A DNA stretch of 64,000 nt from Macrolepiota albuminosa. Its lineage: Eukaryota > Basidiomycota > Agaricomycetes > Agaricales > Agaricaceae. This document shows, piece after piece, positions 57,573-64,000 of this stretch. The notes under the pieces are model-generated. The model did no database searches. It was not told the DNA's origin and was given only the letters and a program-made list of their open reading frames with translations. Where the stretch lies: positions 1,116,001 to 1,180,000 of the forward strand of contig JAMWFC010000005.1 of NCBI GenBank assembly GCA_027475525.1. Reading direction: 5' to 3'. Positions within the stretch are counted from its first letter, which is position 1. Each line of letters starts with the position of its first letter. The position numbers and the translations under genes are program-made.

Positions 57573-57676
57573 TGCTCTCACCACAGCTGCTTCTGCATAT
57601 GAAATGAGGCAGGTTCCTCCTGCCAAATCTACTGTCCATTAATCATTTATTCATTCTTGTCTGTCCCTCTTAACCC
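57573..57676 (+). repeat. Split direct repeat B2 (right end of Ngaro-like element)
   Basis: About 104 bp matching B1, ending CTCTTAACCC. Confidence 0.72.
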
Positions 57677-57856
57677 CAACTCATGAAACAATAAATAGTA
57701 TAAAACAGTAAAAATTCATTAGCAAACAGAATTTAAAAGCAATATATTTTGTAGAGCTACAATAAAAAAAAAGCACTGTGCTTTTTGGTCAGCTTTTTAG
57801 TTGGCTTCCATAGTAAGAGGTTGCAGGGCATCTTCACTGTCAACCACAGTGTGGTT

Positions 57857-57925
57857 GTAAGGGCAATCTCTGGAGGTTGTGGCTGATCACACAACTGAGA
57901 GGGAAATCCAAAGTTTATTAGACAG
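57857..57925 (-). repeat. R1 LTR fragment (copy f)
   Basis: TGTAAGGGCAATCTCTGGAGG... is the reverse complement of the R1 3' end; only ~70 bp remain. The surrounding 57677-58289 is AT-rich with no gene recognised. Confidence 0.7.
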
Positions 57926-58289
57926 TTACCATACAATGGGGAGAATAACTAATCTCTTTCCATCCAAAACTCAAACATTCTCAAAAATATTCTCTTGCAT
58001 TCACTAAAAATAGCCTTAGTGTGCTGAGCCCAGGACTTATTGCCAGTTCTTTACATTTAAGTAGATAGGCATAGCTGTTAGTCATGTCTTCATCACGCAT
58101 TCAATAACAAAGGACAGATTTGTAAAGGAAATGCACCCATTCAAATGCTGATGATGTAACTTGGTCTGAATGGCAAAAGACATAGTTTACTTGATTATTT
58201 GCTGCAAATGTAGAAGATAAGCTGTTAACAAAATTCTACAACAAAACAAGAATGTATACAGAAATGTATAGCTCAAGACTCAGGACTAT

Positions 58290-60077
58290 CTATGATTTGG
58301 TAATTTTATCTGCAGATTTTTCCAAAGAAGTATTATCAATATTGGTTTGCAAGGTCCTTGCCCGAGCTTCAACAACATATTTACGCGCCTTAAGCCCTCC
58401 TTCATATCCAAACCATGTGAAACGGTTACAATGGGGACCACGCAAGAAAAGAATGAATAATTGCCATCCATACCAGCCCATGTTAAGTGCAGCTCCTGCT
58501 CTCCAACCATACATAACAAATACCTTGGTACCAACTGATGTACCAAGGACTTGACCAATGAAGATCTATTGCAGAATCCATTGGCATGAGCCAAATGAAG
58601 AAGACGAAGGACATACTGAAAGAATCATGATGGCGTTAAGTCTTGCCCGTGCTGTTACAGAGATCCTGCAAAGTGATTTAGTATTTTAAAAAGAAAACAG
58701 TGTGATCGCTCACTCAAAAACTGCAGTTGAGAGAGAAACTTGTAGCATTTGCCGAAAGACATCCAGTCCAAACGTTGCAATGATTACAGCACCAATATTG
58801 ATACCACCAGCACCAGTTTGAATGGCCTGGAAGAGAATAAGGCATATGATTGCGATGAGAGATGCACACCATGGGATGAGCAAGTCAATAGCTCTTCCAA
58901 CTAAAGGACCCATAGCCACACCAAACATGCCAACTAGACCAAACAAACCAATTACCAGTCTGTGTGACTCCTTAGAAATCCCCATTGGGAAAAGAAACAG
59001 AGAAGCCTACGTTGAGTAGTGATATGGTGGTCCTCCCAGAAGAAACGTCAAAGTCACCCAAAAATTACTAAAGCAGGCACTTGAGCCAAGGTTAATCAGC
59101 GACGCCTGGATTAGTAATGGTTCTGTGACACAGAACTTCGCCATCGTCCAGAGAATAGCCCAATATGTCAAATCCTTATTCTTGGAGGGATAGTCAGGAA
59201 GCATAAAATACATCCCGAACAATACGACAGCCTGAGTCCCGATCGCCATGTAATATACAACACGCCAGGTCGTAAAGTTTGCAATGACCCCTGCCAGGAC
59301 TCTTGCAATTAGAATGCCAAAAAGTAGGCCTGAAAGGACAACTGAGATGGCGGAAGCACGTTTTTCAGCTGGAGCCAAGTCCGCAGCCAATGGTAAAAGA
59401 ATTTGGGGAGCAACAGAGACCATCCCGACGCAAAAAGACAGCACCTCAAATGCAACTAGATTATTTGTGATAGCAAGACCAATAGTCAGAGCCGTGGAAA
59501 GAGTTGTCAGAAGGATGAGGAGTTGCCGTCGACGGACTAAGTCACCGAGAGGTGATATCAGGAGAAGACCAGTAGCATAACTTTTTAATCAATGCAGCTG
59601 ACGTCTCGGTCGATTAGGAAATAAAACTGACCCAGCTTGTATAAGAGTAGGAATTCTGCAACGAATGAGCATGCACTACTTAAAAACCGAGACAAAGCGG
59701 ACCTAGAGACCTCATTGTAGGACACGTTAAATGATTCGGAGAATTGTACTGTCAGTGTAATGAGCATACCACGCTCGACTCTCAATCTGGCAAACAAAGA
59801 GGCTCACTGAGCAAAGGTTGGCAATAATAGAGGTTTGCAACCACTAGGCCACGCTGCATCAACACTACTAGCCTCAATTACAAAATGATCAAAACCTACC
59901 AAAAGTGCTTGCAAATCCAAATGAGACGTTCAAAACCAGACCAAAGTGAAAAGGTTTGGTAGGGTTATAACGGAGTCGTTGTGGTATTGAAAGGAAGCCA
60001 AAGTCATAGGCAGATAGTTGATGATCGCTTTCCTCTGCACTAGAGCGCGTTGTTGCAGAAACTGGTGGCTCAGTCAT
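58290..60077 (-). CDS. Major facilitator superfamily transporter (DHA1/MFS_1-like)
   Basis: Exons 60077-59900, 59843-59808, 59748-59703, 59655-59632 (24 bp), 59580-59011, 58959-58714, 58665-58617, 58565-58290; 1425 bp, 474 aa; introns 47-59 bp, all phases closed. The N-terminal ~45 residues are polar and cytosolic. Hydrophobic segments follow, with the MFS loop 2-3 motif SPLGDLVRRRQ (~res 125), PLAADLAPAEKRASAISVV and GPLVGRAIDLLIPW, consistent with 12 helices in the plasma membrane. LYYCQPLLIQFSESFNVSYNEVSR near helix 1 resembles bacterial-type MFS_1 drug/H+ antiporters. Substrate unknown. The C-terminus (LEKSADKITKS) is hydrophilic. First gene after the repeat block, transcribed toward it; codons and CpGs look normal. 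Confidence 0.88.
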
Positions 60078-62008
60078 CGTGGGATATGCGTTGAAAGATG
60101 TTGGCAGTTCACATCATCTAAGTCAGCGAAGAATCGATAACGGCCCGAGCACTCTCATCAAGATTAGCAGAGATATACTTATGAGCATCAAAATTTGGAA
60201 TTCGTGGGAAGCTCTCAACAATTATAATGTAGATCCTGCTCTTCTCTGGTTAGTCTCTCTGCTGCGACATTTTTAAGCAGAATGATGCTAATTGTGGCTC
60301 ATTCGGCATTCATAGCTTTAAACAACGGGTGGATACTGTTGGAAGGAAGGATATGAAAGGTGACCTTGATATGAAACAGCAGCGGTAAATAACTTCTACA
60401 TACTGCATTCCCCCCTCCATTATCTGCTGCCAATTATCTTGTGCGACACTATGCATTTGCCTGATAGATTATGTGAGACCAGAAAAGTAACAAGTATCAA
60501 AGTCGTGTTGATAATCAAAATTTGCCATTCCAGTTTCATCGCTGTCTGATAACTCAAATCTTGATACTTTTCAAGAAAAGAGTCAGAGTACAGCAGTTAA
60601 ATACCACACGATATACGTCCTGGAAGGCTTAAACGCGTTATTTAGGCGGTGGCGGGTTCGTAGAGTCATGCGTGAAATTGTGCTCGCCGTCGGCACGCTA
60701 CAATAATTTGTTGGGACGTACCTGGTGACCAGGAAAGGTGCACGTATGTGTCTTCACAAGCAATGCGTGTAATTTTTAGGAAGGGGCAGGACGGTGAAAC
60801 ATAATTGAAGGCTGCCGCACGGTTGTGGGGAATAAAGGAATAAAGGTGAGAATAGATTGTGGTAGGTACCTGCACGTGACCTGGGAATACTTAATGCCGA
60901 CAGACGAGCCCTACGATGCGATGCCACCAGGATGCTTCTTCCTCATGCTGCTCGCACTTGTTGCAATCATCTTCTAGGGACTTGATCTCCTGTCAGTGGC
61001 TTCCTGCAGCTTGTTGGAGTTGGCCAACTGGAAGGACGAGAAGGAACTTCCCCCGGACAATGATGATCGTAGTCGTATATCAAAAATATCACGGACTTTA
61101 GGCATGTCATATGGATCCTTCCACAACTACGAAAAAATTGCAAAACCAACCATAGAAAAGATGCCTGAGACCTAAGATCGAAATTTCTTAGGGAATTGTG
61201 CAATGTTATTGAAAGCCAAAGTCATCCGACGTTTCTTCTCTAGATCTGGTCATTTACAGGAGATACAAATAGTCAACATTCCTTCCCTCAGGCTCGCTAC
61301 AGTCATGAAGCTACAGTAAACCCGGGCCAGTCTTCGCGCTTCCTTCCTCGGGCAAAGTGACCTCACATTGAAAAGCTGCGCTGCTCAAAATTCTTTTCTA
61401 ATGCGAGTTGGCTCTAAAGGGGGCGATGGTTGGCTTAATGCTTGATCTAAGTCGGCTTTCCTGCCGTCGTTCTGATATTGGTACTCATGCTGAGAAATTC
61501 GGAGTCGTCTTCCTGCTACCCATTTGTTACACTTACGATGTCAGTAATTTGAAACTTTCACATCTGTCGTACCACGGTCGTGTAATATTCTATCACGGCC
61601 TGGCGACCACCTTTGACCTGCTCGGTATTCTGGAGGCTGAAGCCACATAAATCGCAAGTCCCGGTACTGTTAACCCTTTACCTGATTATTTTGTTTCGTC
61701 TTTGCCTCTTACCTTGAGCCCAAGGCGGCCTTTCTGCTACCTTATTGTTCTGACCATGATGTGAGTAATTCGGGAATTTCACACATCTGTTGTACCACAC
61801 CCGTCTGATGTACGATCTTCCCTTCTGATATTCCAAATTCTCACATTCTTATTCTCTTCCTTGAGGTTTCTGCAGAATCGATGTACCAAACGCATGATTC
61901 ACTCTCAGCCTCCAGGGCACAGGGCTAATCTTCTGAATCAAGTAGGGTATAAAATGGGCAGGGCTGACTCAGTGGATATCCTCTTCTATTTGACGCCAAA
62001 CTCACAGT
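60078..62008. promoter_or_regulatory. Divergent intergenic region between MFS and PEBP genes
   Basis: 1.93 kb between two divergent starts. TATA-like GGGTATAAAATGGG at 61946-61959 sits about 50 bp before the PEBP ATG and is a good core-promoter candidate. An open frame at 60979-61175 (LELANWKDEKELPPDNDD...) lacks any start after an in-frame TAG and is not supported as a gene. An imperfect ~67-bp direct repeat occurs at 61509-61575 and 61730-61797. Confidence 0.5.
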
Positions 62009-62809
62009 ATGGTTCAATCATTGAGTTTCATCCTTCTATCTGTTGCTGGGCTGGCTGTCTGTCATGGTAACCAAGGCAATCATCTTAGTCTGGGTCTTGT
62101 CAAACAAGCATTCAAAGATGCCTCTGTGAGTCTTGATATTACATGGAGATGCTATCATGATCTAACATAGACCAGATCCCGTCAACATTGTCCATCAATT
62201 TCAACCCAAAGGCACTCCTGGAGGTTACTTTTCCTCAGCCCTCAGGAAAGTCAATCACCCTTCACCCAGGCATTCACCTTCCAATCGACGGTCAGTGACG
62301 TAGTAAAGAAACCTTGACGCTCACTCATGGAACTTTTTTTTTTACAGCTACTGCAGGCCCGCCATCCTTCAGTGCTGTGGGAAACATTGGAGAAGGCCCC
62401 TTTGTCGTTGTGGCTGTTGACCCCGACGCTCCACCACCATTTCAAGACGAAATTAGGCATTTCCTTGGTGCAAACTTTTTCCACAACAGCGGCCCACATG
62501 CTGGCGGTCTTGTCAACAAGACCGCTGCGATCTCTGAATTCCTCCAGCCAGCTCCTCCTCCCGGCTATGCTCATCGGTAAGCCCTATGATAACTGTGTGC
62601 CTGTAACTTTCTCGGCTTGACATTCTACCCTGCAATACAGGTACACCTTCTTATTGTTTGAACAGCCTTCAGAGTTTAACAGCCAGACACTGGTCACTCC
62701 AAACACCTCTGTAGAAGGGTTCCACATCAGTATGTTTGCAGCAGCTACTGGGTTGGGAGACCCCATTGCAGGAACGTTCATGCTTGTTCGTAACACAACT
62801 ACGACTTAA
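62009..62809 (+). CDS. Secreted phosphatidylethanolamine-binding-family protein (PEBP)
   Basis: Exons 62009-62129, 62171-62290, 62348-62576, 62641-62809; 639 bp, 212 aa. N-terminal signal peptide MVQSLSFILLSVAGLAVCHG. The PEBP fold is marked by LLEVTFPQPSGKSITL, VAVDPDAPPP (ligand-pocket DPDxP motif), IRHFLGANF, ISEFLQPAPPPG, YTFLLFEQP and FAAATGLGDPIAGTFMLV. Length and signal peptide match the secreted ascomycete/basidiomycete PEBP branch rather than cytosolic Tfs1. The role is unknown; lipid or protease-inhibitor binding is only family inference. The first intron (62130-62170, 41 bp) is unusually short and its exact donor is less certain than the others. Converges on the pectin methylesterase with 69 bp between stops. 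Confidence 0.9.
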
Positions 62810-62878
62810 CATATTGTACGCTATGAATAGAATGGGAAACAGAACGTATTTTGAACTATTCATAACATAAGTTTTTTT

Positions 62879-64000
62879 TCAGAAGGCATACTCGAAGTCA
62901 ATCCAACTTGGACGCCCAAAAATCTTCTTAAGCGTGAACTTTAGAGCTTCTTCAGCTGTCAGAATATGTTCTACAGGGACCCGTGCAGTGGTGTTTCCGC
63001 CAGGCCCTGAACCAAGAACATCATCAGAAGTCATCCTTCACAGAATCGATCCAGAGAAAACACTACGTATTACTGACCAGTAGAGTTGTACTCAGCATAG
63101 AATGTCGTATTGAGGATGGCGGTCCTGAGAACAGCAACGATAAATTGCATAATGAAGCTCAAGATAAATAACACACACCTAGTACCGCCGAACGGTGTAA
63201 AGCCGGCCGGACGTATGCTCTCGTCCATGTATGTATTAAGGAACACCGTGGTCGCTAGGTCATTCCAAGGCCGGCCTACCCAATCTCCAATTGTAGCATG
63301 TCATTTCGGATGACACGGTAGGCATTTACCTAGGAAGCATTGCCCATTGGTGATGGTAGTAGCATTTGTATCGGGTGACTTGTTTAAAATAGGTAGCCTT
63401 GAAGAGAGGACTTGACGATACGTACCCTGATTATCTTTGAATCAAAGATGTAGGCTCCATAATGATTTCCTGGAGCAACGGTAAGATCGGTGCCCTTCCA
63501 AGCAACAATTCCGCCGCCACAAGCGCGGTTGGCGAGAATCACATTTTGAAACCACCTGTGAATATGTGCCATCGGCAACGTGATGAATGTACTCGGTAAA
63601 CTACTAACGCGGTGCCAAATCCAAACAAATCTGAATGGCATGAACCATAAATGATAAAAGCATCTAGAGTGAAAAACAGACTCACAATCCGTCTGGCCAA
63701 AGATCACACTATCTACGACGTACGTGCTTCCATTACGACCTGTATACCACGTGTCCTGGAAACTGGCGAAGGAACATCCATAGAAAGAAGCATTTGAATA
63801 TGAGATATCAGTCACTAGCGCCTGTGAGATGGCGAAATTTGCCTGTAACAACAAAAGGATAGAAACAATGAAACATTCAAAGACACGACACGAACAGCAC
63901 GATTAGACCAGTCGATGTTGTATGCCCTGAAGTCACTGCTCCCTACAAGCGGCTGAAGAGGTGCACCCGTAGGACCGGCTCCAATAAGAGATCCATTAAA
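62879..64000 (-). CDS. Pectin methylesterase (CE8), C-terminal part
   Basis: Partial; the 5' end lies beyond the window. Exons in gene order: 64000(partial)-63896, 63842-63686, 63630-63609 (22 bp), 63555-63426, 63378-63330, 63275-63179, 63124-63078, 63006-62879; all phases close. It demethylates homogalacturonan in plant cell walls; secreted, by family. CE8 motifs: GCSFASFQDTWYTG with the catalytic-region Gln and Asp, TDYLFGFGTAW with the second Asp completed across an intron, ACGGGIVAWKG, GQCFLGRPWNDLATTVF with the Arg-Trp of GRPW, TTFYAEYNS and the end WIDFEYAF. All catalytic residues are present, so it should be active. It suggests a plant-associated or saprotrophic lifestyle. Confidence 0.94.

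Larger units (their letters stand above)
22291..57676 (+). mobile_element. Decayed Ngaro-type (tyrosine-recombinase) retroelement, exploded by nested insertions
   Basis: Inferred outermost element. Left end A1 (22291-22395) recurs as A2 (57410-57514). A2 is flanked by a second repeat pair, B1 (56928-57030) and B2 (57573-57676), giving the A1-internal-B1-A2-B2 split-direct-repeat layout known for Ngaro elements. Between them, all on the plus strand and in canonical order, are a Pro/Ser-rich ORF start (22441), a gag/RT-like remnant up to an RNase H-like FVDASTF (38650-38690), and a tyrosine recombinase split by an insertion (54480-56690). Nearly all the remaining ~27 kb is later insertions. Ends are approximate, and every ORF carries stops. 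Confidence 0.62.

Noticed and set aside
60916..61188. Short open frame between the MFS and PEBP genes (LELANWKDEKELPP...)
   Set aside because: It needs reading through a TAG and has no start or splice support and no recognisable domain.

Overview
The window is nuclear DNA of a filamentous basidiomycete, most likely an agaricomycete. Genes are dense and split by many short introns (mostly 45-60 bp) with fungal GT-AG consensus. The gene set fits too: 2-oxoglutarate dehydrogenase E1, a cohesin loader, a RING-H2 ligase with a long disordered N-terminus, a secreted PEBP and a pectin methylesterase. I could not name the species.

Layout. (1) 1-22.2 kb, gene-rich and CpG-containing: 3' end of AP-1 mu (+); kgd1, a mitochondrial carrier, a U1A/U2B''-type snRNP protein, the cohesin loader scc2 and a small membrane protein (all -); a FIST-domain protein and a RING-H2 protein (+); etfB (-). 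Exon coordinates were worked out by hand from conserved protein frames and splice consensus, and most reading phases close exactly. (2) 22.3-57.7 kb, almost entirely transposable elements. The outermost layer looks like one decayed Ngaro-type tyrosine-recombinase retroelement. It has split direct repeats A1 ... B1-A2-B2 and gag/RT/RNase H/recombinase remnants in order on the plus strand. Inserted in it is a chromodomain Gypsy element (23385-36180, 265-bp LTRs). That holds an R1-family LTR, which holds a Copia element (301-bp LTRs), which holds a second R1 LTR. Further right are more R1 LTRs, a second and nearly intact Copia element (39016-45220, 285-bp LTRs, perfect TSD), a second decayed chromodomain Gypsy, and long LTR-like R4 repeats. 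(3) 57.7-64 kb, genes again: an MFS transporter (-), a secreted PEBP-family protein (+) and the 3' part of a pectin methylesterase (-).

Four points deserve attention. Two unrelated Copia elements sit at the same nucleotide (position 76) of two different R1 LTR copies, in opposite relative orientations. Six perfect or near-perfect tandem duplications scattered over genes and repeats all have a period of exactly 77 bp, which points to unmerged k=77 assembly-graph overlaps; three of them distort gene models. CpG loss is asymmetric: the copies of each repeat near etfB keep CpGs that the distal copies have lost. etfB needs an 8-nt microexon to be read correctly.

The genes have no operon-like logic. 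They are ordinary housekeeping and secreted-protein loci flanking a transposon graveyard.
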